DNA of 63,286 nt from Kamptonema formosum PCC 10802 (GTDB lineage: Bacteria > Cyanobacteriota > Cyanobacteriia > Cyanobacteriales > Oscillatoriaceae), in assembly GCF_000332335.1 (NCBI RefSeq), contig NZ_KB235948.1, positions 4,086,611-4,149,896 of the forward strand, read 5' to 3'. This document shows positions 45,897 through 53,184 of this stretch, in pieces. The position numbers and the translations under genes are program-made. The notes below the pieces were generated by a model. That model had not been told where the DNA came from. It did not search any database and saw only the letters and a list, made by a program, of their open reading frames with translations. How positions within the stretch are numbered: position 1 is the first letter of the stretch; the number at the start of each line of letters is the position of its first letter.

Positions 45897-46207
45897 TGTG
45901 TTGCACATGTGGGCGCTGGCAGTGCTAGCCCGCGACACATGCGCCACACAATCTGCTTGAACTGTTTTGTGGGGAACAGCACCGGCGCTTAATTGACTGC
46001 GGGCGGACGCACTTCTGGACATCTGAGCTGGGGATATTGGGGGCCATCTGGCTCGGTGGGTTGCGGGCACGATACCGGCTGCGAACTGCCTGAAAAGTTA
46101 AGTTTTATTACAGAGAGGTGTGTGTCTATCAAACCATGATAGATTCATAAATGATGGCAATAGCTTGTCGGGACAGAAACTAACTAAGTGACTTTCTTGG
46201 CAAGGTC

Positions 46208-47398
46208 ATGGGGGAATGGTGTAAAAAGCTACAATCTGCAAACATGGACTTTTTTGAGATTGCGGGTGAGCCAGAAAGCCGGTATGATCGGCACTATTTA
46301 ATAGACTGGTGGGATCAGGGAAGGCTGAAAGTGGCCAGAGTGCTGGTTGCCGGTGCCGGTGCTTTGGGCAACGAGGTGCTGAAAAATTTGGCGCTGGTGG
46401 GTGTCGGAAATATCACCGTCATTGACTTCGATACGGTTTCGATTACCAACCTGACTCGCTCGGTTCTATTTCGGGAGTCGGATGTGGGCGTGCCAAAAGT
46501 AGAGGTGGCGCGTCAGCGGGCGCTTGAGATTAATCCAGAGATAGCGATTCGGGCCATTTACGGCGATTTGGAATTTGACCTGGGGATTGGAGATGTTCGG
46601 GAACATGATATTATTATTGGGTGCTTGGATAGCGTGAATGCGCGGTGGGCGATTAACCAGATGGCGTATCGTGCCGGCATTCCCTGGATTAATGGCGGGA
46701 TTGGTGTGGCGGAGGGGGAAGTCAGTTTTTTTGACCCCAAGACTGAGGCGGCTTGTTACGAATGTACGATTTCTCAGCAGATGTGGGAGCGGCGCAACCA
46801 GCGATACTCCTGTCAGGGGATGAAACGGGATATCCCGGAAGCGGCGATGCCAACAACCGCGACGATTGCCTCAATTGCCGGTGCCATGCAGGTTCAGCAA
46901 GCGCTATTATATATACACGGTAAAACGGGGTTGTTGAATGCGGGGGAGAAGGTTTTTGTGGGGTTGAACTCTTGGACAGCTTTTAAGGTAGAAATTCAGC
47001 GACAGGAGGATTGTCTCGCCCACGACATGACTGTTGAGCCGAGCCTGCGCGTCAAGTACGAGCCAAATCTCAGGGTTCGAGAGATTCTACAAAATCTGGA
47101 GGAGTCTGGGTTTTCCGAGCCGGTGCTCTGGCTGCGCAATGAAGTGATAGGGATGATGCGATGTCTGAATCCAGATTGCAGTCACGAAGAGCGAGTGAAT
47201 GCTCCTCTGCGCCAATACCCAGAAGCCAAGCGGGCTTGTCCGAGATGCGAGAGCGAGCGAGATTTTGAGGCGATCGGGAATCTGTCGCTAGAATCTCGTG
47301 CGGATATTACCCTGGGAGAGTTATGCCTGACGGCGAACGAGATTTTGCACTGCGAAACCGCGAAAGGTCAAATAGCAATACAATTTTGCCAAGCCTAG
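46208..47398 (+). CDS. E1-like (ThiF family) ubiquitin-like activating enzyme
   Basis: 396 residues. The adenylation domain shows GAGALGNEVLKNLALVG (49-65), DFDTVSITNLTR (73-84) and the MPTTATIASIAGA segment (214-226). Cys183 and Cys186 form one CxxC pair, and CPRC (about 343-346) with the earlier CLNPDC forms another; zinc binding is likely. Cys202 in RYSCQGMKRD sits where E1-type enzymes of E2-containing operons carry the thioester Cys. It should adenylate the UBL encoded next and pass it to the E2. ATG 46208 has an AAGG site; Met13 (46244) is an alternative. First gene of the cluster. Confidence 0.9.
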   Translation: MGEWCKKLQSANMDFFEIAGEPESRYDRHYLIDWWDQGRLKVARVLVAGAGALGNEVLKNLALVGVGNITVIDFDTVSITNLTRSVLFRESDVGVPKVEVARQRALEINPEIAIRAIYGDLEFDLGIGDVREHDIIIGCLDSVNARWAINQMAYRAGIPWINGGIGVAEGEVSFFDPKTEAACYECTISQQMWERRNQRYSCQGMKRDIPEAAMPTTATIASIAGAMQVQQALLYIHGKTGLLNAGEKVFVGLNSWTAFKVEIQRQEDCLAHDMTVEPSLRVKYEPNLRVREILQNLEESGFSEPVLWLRNEVIGMMRCLNPDCSHEERVNAPLRQYPEAKRACPRCESERDFEAIGNLSLESRADITLGELCLTANEILHCETAKGQIAIQFCQA

Positions 47399-47406
47399 GA
47401 GGAAAC

Positions 47407-47667
47407 ATGGCTGATTCACTTTCTTTGATTATTCGCACGGCTGATAGCACCCGTAAAAATGGCGTTAATCTGCCGGCAACTCTCACAATTGGACAGCTTT
47501 TGCAAGCGGCACAGCAAAAGTGGAATCTGCCGGCAACTTCTGACTATGCTGTCCGTTTAGAGCGAACAGGTCAACAGTTAAGCCCTTCAGCAACTCTTGC
47601 TGCAGGGGGAGTTCAGATGGATGATGTTCTTACGGTTTTCCCGATTATTGAGGCTGGGCAAAAATGA
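47407..47667 (+). CDS. Small ubiquitin-like protein (YukD/UBL type)
   Basis: 86 residues with a beta-grasp pattern: SLSLIIRTAD strand, a TIGQLLQAAQQKW helix, then YAVRLERTGQQL and a VQMDDVLTVFPI final strand. It ends EAGQK, with no di-glycine; a single Gly84 lies two residues from the end. ATG 47407 is fixed by a GGAGGAAAC site; a longer in-frame start at 47323 lies inside the E1 gene. The stop overlaps the E2 start (ATGA), showing tight coupling. It is the presumed modifier of the system. Confidence 0.85.
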   Translation: MADSLSLIIRTADSTRKNGVNLPATLTIGQLLQAAQQKWNLPATSDYAVRLERTGQQLSPSATLAAGGVQMDDVLTVFPIIEAGQK

Positions 47668-48200
47668 GCGTGCGAGAAAAAAGACTCGAAAATGAATTTA
47701 AGGCGCTGTCCGAATTAGTCGCTAATTCAGGAGGGACGCTGGCGATTGTTTCAAAGAGCGGCAATCCGCCGTATCAATATGTCATCGAATATCGCTGCCG
47801 GGGAATAGAGCGGTTGCAGGGAAACGAGCCGGTATTCCGAGACACTCACCGGGTAGAAATTACTCTGGGCAGCAATTATCCAAAAGAAAAACCAGCGGTT
47901 AAATTTCAGACTCCCATTTTCCACCCCAATGTTTGGGAGGATCGGAATGTCTGTATCGGCAGTTATTGGATAATGGCGGAAACCCTGCCTGAACTGGTTC
48001 TCAGAATTGGCAAACTTATTCAGTATGCGGATGACATAACTAATTTGGATAGTCCAGCTAACTCGGCAGCCAAAACTTGGGCAGCCAGTAATAGGGGGCG
48101 GTTTCCGGTGGACACTCAGACATTCAAATCCCAAATTCTTTGGGACGATACGCCCCCGTCTAGTGGTGGGGGAGTAAATATTTCTTTTCTAGACTTATAG
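47664..48200 (+). CDS. E2-like ubiquitin-conjugating protein
   Basis: 178 residues with a clear UBC fold: HRVEITLGSNYPKEKPAVKFQTPIFHPNVWEDRNVCIGSYW. HPN at 87-89 and Cys97 match the E2 HPN motif and catalytic cysteine. The N-terminal helix and beta-meander are present. A tail of about 40 residues with a Ser/Gly-rich end (PPSSGGGVNISFLDL) follows the core. It should take the UBL from the E1 as a thioester. It overlaps the UBL gene by four bases. Confidence 0.88.
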   Translation: MSVREKRLENEFKALSELVANSGGTLAIVSKSGNPPYQYVIEYRCRGIERLQGNEPVFRDTHRVEITLGSNYPKEKPAVKFQTPIFHPNVWEDRNVCIGSYWIMAETLPELVLRIGKLIQYADDITNLDSPANSAAKTWAASNRGRFPVDTQTFKSQILWDDTPPSSGGGVNISFLDL

Positions 48201-48210
48201 GAGGACAGTC

Positions 48211-49647
48211 ATGGCACGAGGGCCAGGTTTACCAGATTTCCCCGGAGGCAATAACCCTATCCGGAGGACTCCAGGTTCCGAGCAGGAGAACCAAATTATC
48301 TGGGGGGAAGAGTGTGAGGATGTTTACAAGCCAATCCTGAAGTCGATTCGGGAATTTATAGCTGAGCGTGGCATCAGTAATGAAGTCAGGCCAGTCAGGG
48401 AAGTCTATATAAAAGAGGATGCCCTTGCTAATCTGAAATCGCATTTAGCGTCGAATCTAAGAGTCGAGCAAGGCGGCATACTTTTGGGTAACGCCTACAG
48501 AGATACGCAGAATGGGATCTATGTGGAGATTACGGCATCAGTAGCCGCCCCAGCAACGATTGGGACGGGAGCGCACCTGGAATTCACGCCTGATTCCTGG
48601 CAAGGAATTATGGATTATGCGAGAGCCGCACATCCCCAGGAAAATATTGTGGGCTGGTATCACTCGCATCCGAGTATTGGCGTGTTCATGTCAGGAACAG
48701 ATATGAACACTCAGCGGGCATTTTTCTATCACCCTTGGTGTTTGTCAATTGTTTGCGATCCTGTGAGAAAGCAGATTGGATACTTTTTGGGGAAAGAAGC
48801 AGTATCAGTTAACCCATTTATATTGAGGAGGGTTCCAGAGTCGGGGCTGCCGGGATATCCGGAGCCACAGGACATGTCGCGTACCGACTATATAACCAAT
48901 ATGTCGCTCCCACAAGGGTTTCCAACATCGAAGATTGACTGGATAGAAAATCCCGACAGCAAAACTGAAGGCGCGACTGATGCGACTCCGAAAAATCCAA
49001 TAACTAGAAGATCGCCAGAGACATCCAGCAGGCAATTTATACTCCCCGCCGCAATACTCTTTGTCTTGCTGGGGGCAATTATTTTCATCCAGTTGAGAAT
49101 CCTATTTCCCGCAGCAATAAGTAGTCAATCAGCTCCCGCCTTCAGTGTTCGGTATATGAGCATGCCGGCAAGGGTACTTTCTCAGTTTAAGGATAATCCA
49201 GACATCCTGCGCTATAAGATTGTAAAGGCGGGGGATAAAATTGGTACAGGAGATGAAGTCACTCTGCTGGTTATCTCGCCCGCAGGTCAGGAGAAGGTTG
49301 ACGATGTTCAGTTGGAGGTAGAGCAAGTTGTCCCGACTCAGGATGTGGGAGTTGAAAATTACGTTAAAATTAAGGAAGAATCCCTCACAGAGACTAATTC
49401 AACTAAGCAGTTGCAGTTAGTTCGTCTTGATTCTTTAAACCCAGGAGAAGGGGTACTGGTTCCAGTCTTTAGTTCTAAAATGTCCAGCTCCCCGGCTTCC
49501 CAAGATTCTGAACAAGCAACACAGCCTAAAAGAGTGGTGCGTGAGATTGTTTATATTCCGCGCCGGCTACTCTATAAAGACAGCAGCCAAAAGCAGCAAG
49601 AAATGGACTTAAAATATGTCCTAAAAAATGCCTCAAAATCAAAATAA
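48211..49647 (+). CDS. Membrane-anchored JAMM/MPN (Mov34) peptidase
   Basis: 478 residues. The JAMM zinc-protease motif is complete: Glu86, then His151-x-His153-(7)-Ser161-(2)-Asp164 in WYHSHPSIGVFMSGTD. Such enzymes trim UBL precursors or remove UBLs from targets. Residues 276-300 form a transmembrane helix (FILPAAILFVLLGAIIFIQLRILF), followed by about 175 residues of unknown fold rich in beta strands. The catalytic part should face the cytoplasm and the tail the other side. An AGGAGG site lies just upstream, ten bases after the E2 stop. Confidence 0.9.
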   Translation: MARGPGLPDFPGGNNPIRRTPGSEQENQIIWGEECEDVYKPILKSIREFIAERGISNEVRPVREVYIKEDALANLKSHLASNLRVEQGGILLGNAYRDTQNGIYVEITASVAAPATIGTGAHLEFTPDSWQGIMDYARAAHPQENIVGWYHSHPSIGVFMSGTDMNTQRAFFYHPWCLSIVCDPVRKQIGYFLGKEAVSVNPFILRRVPESGLPGYPEPQDMSRTDYITNMSLPQGFPTSKIDWIENPDSKTEGATDATPKNPITRRSPETSSRQFILPAAILFVLLGAIIFIQLRILFPAAISSQSAPAFSVRYMSMPARVLSQFKDNPDILRYKIVKAGDKIGTGDEVTLLVISPAGQEKVDDVQLEVEQVVPTQDVGVENYVKIKEESLTETNSTKQLQLVRLDSLNPGEGVLVPVFSSKMSSSPASQDSEQATQPKRVVREIVYIPRRLLYKDSSQKQQEMDLKYVLKNASKSK

Positions 49648-49660
49648 TGGCTGAGGCGGT

Positions 49661-50110
49661 ATGGGCTGCTTAATTATTGTATGCCTTTTGCTCGGTTTTG
49701 CGCATCCAGGATGGTGGGTAGCAGCATTCGTCTTAATGATTATTACTGGCAATTCCCAGTCTTCCTCATCTTCTTCAAGCGGAAGCTCCTCTTCGAGTGC
49801 TCCATCATCTGCAACTGCTACCCTCTCTCCACCGGCACCTGACGATCTGGACAACCTGCTGGTGGATATTAGCAGAGGGCAAATAAAAGATCCTGTCACT
49901 CAAGAGATATTTCAGCCCGGGCAAAAAGTCTACTTGTGTTACACTCACCGGCTCGCCTATCACGAGGACAGCTGGAAAGAAATGGAATGCAAGTGTATGG
50001 TGTGCAACCATGATAGAATGGTCAAGGCTCACATATTGCCGGTTCCCATTGATTTTAAGAAAAGGGACTTGGCTAAGGAATTAGGCATTGAGTTTAGGGA
50101 TCTGGAATAG
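49661..50110 (+). CDS. Membrane protein with RING/U-box-like Cys/His module, paralog A
   Basis: 149 residues: an N-terminal transmembrane segment (about 3-29), a poly-Ser linker, the shared PDDLDNLL motif (60-67) and a metal-binding-type module DPVTQEIFQPGQKVYLC. The ligand candidates are Cys93, His96, His101, Cys110, Cys112 and Cys115. The DPVT start and C-x2-H-x4-H-x8-C-x-C-x2-C pattern recall RING/U-box or treble-clef folds. In a UBL operon an E3-like role is attractive, but this is inference. It starts 13 bases after the JAMM gene. Confidence 0.8.
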   Translation: MGCLIIVCLLLGFAHPGWWVAAFVLMIITGNSQSSSSSSSGSSSSSAPSSATATLSPPAPDDLDNLLVDISRGQIKDPVTQEIFQPGQKVYLCYTHRLAYHEDSWKEMECKCMVCNHDRMVKAHILPVPIDFKKRDLAKELGIEFRDLE

Positions 50111-50125
50111 TCAGCCACTGGCAGT

Positions 50126-50605
50126 ATGACAGAGTTAGCGATCATAGGATTGGTATTAATGGCGATTCTTGGCGCAGTTATCTACGCCAAGAACCGCTTT
50201 CTCCCGCCCTCAAACAGAAACTTTCTAAGAACTTCATCTCCTCCTGAGCGAAACACGCCTCCTTCCCTGACAGGAGATGAGCAAATTGTATGGAGAGACA
50301 TAAATGTCCCTGGAGATGCCGGTGAAATTGAATGGTTTGAGCTTGAGCCAGGGGACGATACCCCTGTTTATGAGCCTTTCTTGGACCCAGATGTACCTGA
50401 CGATCTAGATAACATATTAAGGGAGGTGATAGGAACAAAAGACCTTTGCAGTCAGGAGAGATTTCATCCAGGGGAAAAGGTTTACTTGTGCCGGCTGCAC
50501 AAACTAGCCTATCACGAGAACAGCTGGAGATACTTGGGATGTCAGTGTCCAGTGTGTGGGAGTCCCGCCCACACGGGAGATTACACTCTACCCGGTTCGA
50601 TTTAG
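50126..50605 (+). CDS. Membrane protein with RING/U-box-like Cys/His module, paralog B
   Basis: 159 residues and clearly related to the preceding protein: an N-terminal transmembrane helix (LAIIGLVLMAILGAVIYA), an acidic linker, PDDLDNIL (91-98), and a module with Cys108, Cys122, His125, His130, Cys139, Cys141 and Cys144 (KVYLCRLHKLAYHENSW, GCQCPVCG). It has one more Cys (108) than paralog A at the start of the module. It lies 15 bases after paralog A. The tandem pair suggests duplication and division of labour. Confidence 0.8.
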   Translation: MTELAIIGLVLMAILGAVIYAKNRFLPPSNRNFLRTSSPPERNTPPSLTGDEQIVWRDINVPGDAGEIEWFELEPGDDTPVYEPFLDPDVPDDLDNILREVIGTKDLCSQERFHPGEKVYLCRLHKLAYHENSWRYLGCQCPVCGSPAHTGDYTLPGSI

Positions 50606-50654
50606 TTTGAAGGGATGAGGATAAATTGCCATCTGTAAAGCCTGATAAATGCTT

Positions 50655-50660
50655 TATAAT
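50655..50660 (+). promoter_or_regulatory. Possible -10 box before the last two cluster genes
   Basis: TATAAT in a 113-base gap. No good -35 hexamer at the right distance was seen, so an internal promoter is only possible. Confidence 0.25.
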
Positions 50661-50718
50661 GGAGAGTGGGTTTGACGCCCAGACTTAAATCCAGTAAGAC
50701 TAAGCGGGGGCATGTGGT

Positions 50719-51306
50719 ATGAAAATATTGTACGGCATAGAGCCAGATTTATGTATTAGCCATCCTGAACTTGTAGCCGGCTTTGGCAAAGACCTCGTAT
50801 TGCCCAAGTATTTTTACAGTCAGCTGGCTTATCTCAAGGATGGTAATTTTCCGGCGGCTACCGAAGCCGCCACAACAATCCTGACTTCTTTAAACCGGCA
50901 ATCGGCTTCAGAGTTGCTGGTATTTACAAGCCTTGGCGGGGGGACAGTCTATTTCCACGACCAAGAACTCAACCCTGAGATCCTTGAGACAAACCGCGAA
51001 ACATTTGACATCAGAAACCCGCTAGACCGCTACTTGTTAAGTTTATTTAAGCTAGCGGAGTGTCTGGAATCCAAGGTGTTCTTTCTCCCCCAATCTGCCG
51101 GTGTGATTCGGAAATGCCTTAGCTTGCAGTTTGAGGTGGCCATTTGCGAAGATTTTTCCACTCCTGGTGAGTCGTGGTTAGCGCCTGAAATGTTAGCCGA
51201 TATCCCAGCAATGCTTGACCCACTGGCACAGGTTCAGTGGCAAGAAGATACAGATGATTTCGTGGAACAGGCAGACAGTATTCAGTGGATAGATATAATA
51301 AACTAA
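50719..51306 (+). CDS. Unknown protein sharing a C-terminal tail with the adjacent kinase
   Basis: 195 residues, soluble, with no known motif recognised. The N-terminal 150 residues have an alpha/beta look (MKILYGIEPDLC, SASELLVFTSLGG, NPLDRYLLSLFKLAECL); a PIN-like nuclease fold is conceivable but not shown. The C-terminus reads DPLAQVQWQEDTDD...SIQWIDIIN, closely matching the end of the kinase that follows (DPLSQVQWQEDSDIQWTDL). The shared tail may be a docking or substrate tag. Confidence 0.7.
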   Translation: MKILYGIEPDLCISHPELVAGFGKDLVLPKYFYSQLAYLKDGNFPAATEAATTILTSLNRQSASELLVFTSLGGGTVYFHDQELNPEILETNRETFDIRNPLDRYLLSLFKLAECLESKVFFLPQSAGVIRKCLSLQFEVAICEDFSTPGESWLAPEMLADIPAMLDPLAQVQWQEDTDDFVEQADSIQWIDIIN

Positions 51307-51340
51307 GACTGCTATAAATGGCAAACTTACCTTGTGAAAT

Positions 51341-52294
51341 ATGACTGTATGCCTCAATCCCGCTTGCCAGAATACCCAGAATTCCCAGCAGGCGCAACTG
51401 TGTCAAAGGTGTGGATCGAAATTGCTGTTAGGCGAGCGCTACCGGGCCATCAAACCCATCGGTCAAGGCGGCTTTGGCAGAACTTTCTTGGCTGTGGATG
51501 AGCACAAGCCATCCCAACCGCACTGCGCAATTAAGCAGTTTTTACCCCAAGATCAAGGCACCGGCAATGTTCAGAAAGCTGCTGAGTTATTTCGCCGAGA
51601 AGCAGTGCGACTGGATGAGTTAGGCAACCATCCCCAGATTCCGGAACTGCTAGCGTACTTCACCCAAGACGGGCGACAGTATTTGGTGCAAGAATTTATA
51701 GAAGGGGACAATCTCGATCAGGAATTAGCAGCCCAGGGGGCTTTCACGGAAGCCAAGATTTTGGAAGTCCTCAATGACTTGCTGCCGGTGCTGCAATTTA
51801 TACACAGCCATCAAGTGATTCACCGGGATATCAAGCCGGAAAATATCATTCGCCGCCGTGAGAACCGTCAGCTCATTTTAGTCGATTTTGGTGCTTGTAA
51901 GTTTGCCCCCGGCACACCGGCAAAACCCGGTACAGTAATTGGAAGTGCTGGGTATGTTGCTCCAGAACAAGCTGTAGGTAAAGCAGTTTTTGCCAGCGAT
52001 ATATACAGTTTAGGCGTAACCTGCGTTCATCTGCTGACTGGAATTCCCCCCTTTTCCCTGTTCAACAGTCGAGAAGGCATCCAGGGGTGGCGGAATTACT
52101 TAGGTGAAAATCCAGTCAGCAGTCAGTTAGGTCGGCTTCTGGACAAGCTTGTGGAAATTCCCATCCTGCATCGCTATCAATCAGCGGCGGAAGTTCTCAC
52201 AGACTTACAGACGCCGGTGCTTGAGCCAGATCCCCTCTCACAGGTTCAATGGCAAGAAGATAGCGATATCCAGTGGACAGACTTAACCCGTTGA
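51341..52294 (+). CDS. 4-Cys Ser/Thr protein kinase
   Basis: 317 residues. The N-terminal zinc ribbon has Cys4, Cys9, Cys21 and Cys24. The Hanks-type kinase follows: glycine loop GQGGFGRT (41-48), Lys65 in AIKQF, HRDIKPEN from 161, DFG at 182-184, and the APEQAVGK segment. Cyanobacteria have several such 4-Cys kinases without a transmembrane helix. The C-terminal tail is shared with the preceding 195-residue protein. It probably phosphorylates a component of the same cluster; that is inference. Confidence 0.92.
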   Translation: MTVCLNPACQNTQNSQQAQLCQRCGSKLLLGERYRAIKPIGQGGFGRTFLAVDEHKPSQPHCAIKQFLPQDQGTGNVQKAAELFRREAVRLDELGNHPQIPELLAYFTQDGRQYLVQEFIEGDNLDQELAAQGAFTEAKILEVLNDLLPVLQFIHSHQVIHRDIKPENIIRRRENRQLILVDFGACKFAPGTPAKPGTVIGSAGYVAPEQAVGKAVFASDIYSLGVTCVHLLTGIPPFSLFNSREGIQGWRNYLGENPVSSQLGRLLDKLVEIPILHRYQSAAEVLTDLQTPVLEPDPLSQVQWQEDSDIQWTDLTR

Positions 52295-52410
52295 TTTCCT
52301 CCCACTCACCCCTAAATTCCTTAAAACACCCCTCACCTGCTTCCCTGACAGCAATCTTGACAGGATTCTCTGTAAATAGCACCGGTATCTAGGTTCCAGC
52401 TATACAAAAA

Positions 52411-52461
52411 AAGTCCGCCGGCGCGGACTTAAGTCCGCCAAAACCCGCGCAGGCGGGTTTT
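52411..52461. terminator. Paired hairpins, probably bidirectional terminator
   Basis: AAGTCCGC/GCGGACTT (52411-52430) and AAAACCCGC/GCGGGTTTT (52440-52461) lie between the convergent kinase and the 100-residue gene. They are members of the dispersed GCCCGCCTGCGCGGGC repeat family. Confidence 0.6.
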
Positions 52462-52494
52462 GTCTGTATAGCTGCGGTTTCAACCGCCGTAGCC

Positions 52495-52797
52495 CTACCT
52501 CTGCGGAGGAAGCTGCAGTTTGGGAAACCGGTAAAACGTATCCCCATCCGCATCCACTTCCAAAGTTGCCGCAAAAGCCTTTGCTTGACGTTCCAAATAC
52601 TGCTTAGCAACTTCCGCATCAACTCGGGCACCGGCAGCCAGCTGAATCAGCGAAATCTGCCCATTTTGCGCTTGTAGCAGCCGGTAGAAAGCATCGTCTA
52701 ACTGTCGCTGCTGCTGGCTTGACCTAGCAGAATTGAGAGCGCCCAAGACTAACAGCACCCCAACGCTAATTACAAACACAAACTCAACAATTGCCAT
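52495..52797 (-). CDS. Small membrane-anchored hypothetical protein
   Basis: 100 residues: an N-terminal transmembrane helix (VEFVFVISVGVLLVLGAL), then a soluble part with a winged-helix-like stretch (ISLIQLAAGARVDAEVAKQYLERQAKAF) ending DGDTFYRFPKLQLP. It looks like a conserved cyanobacterial family of unknown role. The start is ATG. It is convergent with the kinase. Confidence 0.75.
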   Translation of the reverse strand: MAIVEFVFVISVGVLLVLGALNSARSSQQQRQLDDAFYRLLQAQNGQISLIQLAAGARVDAEVAKQYLERQAKAFAATLEVDADGDTFYRFPKLQLPPQR

Positions 52798-53184
52798 AAA
52801 ATCACATCACAGAAACGACTGGTATTAAATAGTGGATTCATACGTCTTATATTAGGTCGGGTTAATTAACCTCAAGAAAAGTTAGCCCGCGCAGGCGGGC
52901 TTTGTCTGGATAGCGGCAGGTTTTAACCTGCCGTATTGTGGGTATATAGCCCGACATGATATTCCCCCACACTTGCATTGAATAGTCTTGCCTTATATGC
53001 CCCCTCCCCCTTTTTGGAACCGGGGACAGGCGAGACGCCTGTCCTACGCCGAAATTCCCGTTTTGGGGACAGGCGAGACGCCTGTCCTACGCCAAAAGGC
53101 CCGTTTTTTGGACAGGCGAGACGCCTGTCCTGCTCTTATTCCCCCTCTGCGCACGCGGAGAGGGGGTTAGGGGGTGAGGTTCCC
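52798..53184. other. Non-coding gap with repeats
   Basis: About 390 bases. It includes a GCCCGCGCAGGCGGGC element (about 52882-52935), three GGACAGGCG palindromes (53024-53130), and a CCCCTCTGCGCACGCGGAGAGGGGG palindrome-like stretch near 53145. Confidence 0.65.
53024..53130. repeat. Three GGACAGGCG palindromes at 43-bp spacing
   Basis: GGACAGGCG-AGA-CGCCTGTCC occurs at 53024-53044, 53067-53087 and 53110-53130, separated by diverged 22-base spacers. Confidence 0.9.

Larger units (their letters stand above)
45420..46207. other. Gap before the ubiquitin-like cluster, with repeats and a relic
   Basis: About 790 bases. It holds a GCAGGTTGAAACCTGC/GCCCGCCTGCGCGGGC repeat near 45452-45500, two AGAAACC palindromes (about 45590-45620 and 45650-45685), and a GC-rich stretch with a short thiL-like match. 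No gene is supported. Confidence 0.55.

Noticed and set aside
45696-46070. ORFs of 98 (plus) and 134 (minus) residues before the E1 gene
   Set aside because: Odd Gly/Ala/Pro-rich composition and no ribosome site; only a short thiL-like patch was recognisable.
53024-53130. CRISPR-like short array
   Set aside because: Only three hairpin copies, spacers are related to each other, and the element is dispersed elsewhere.
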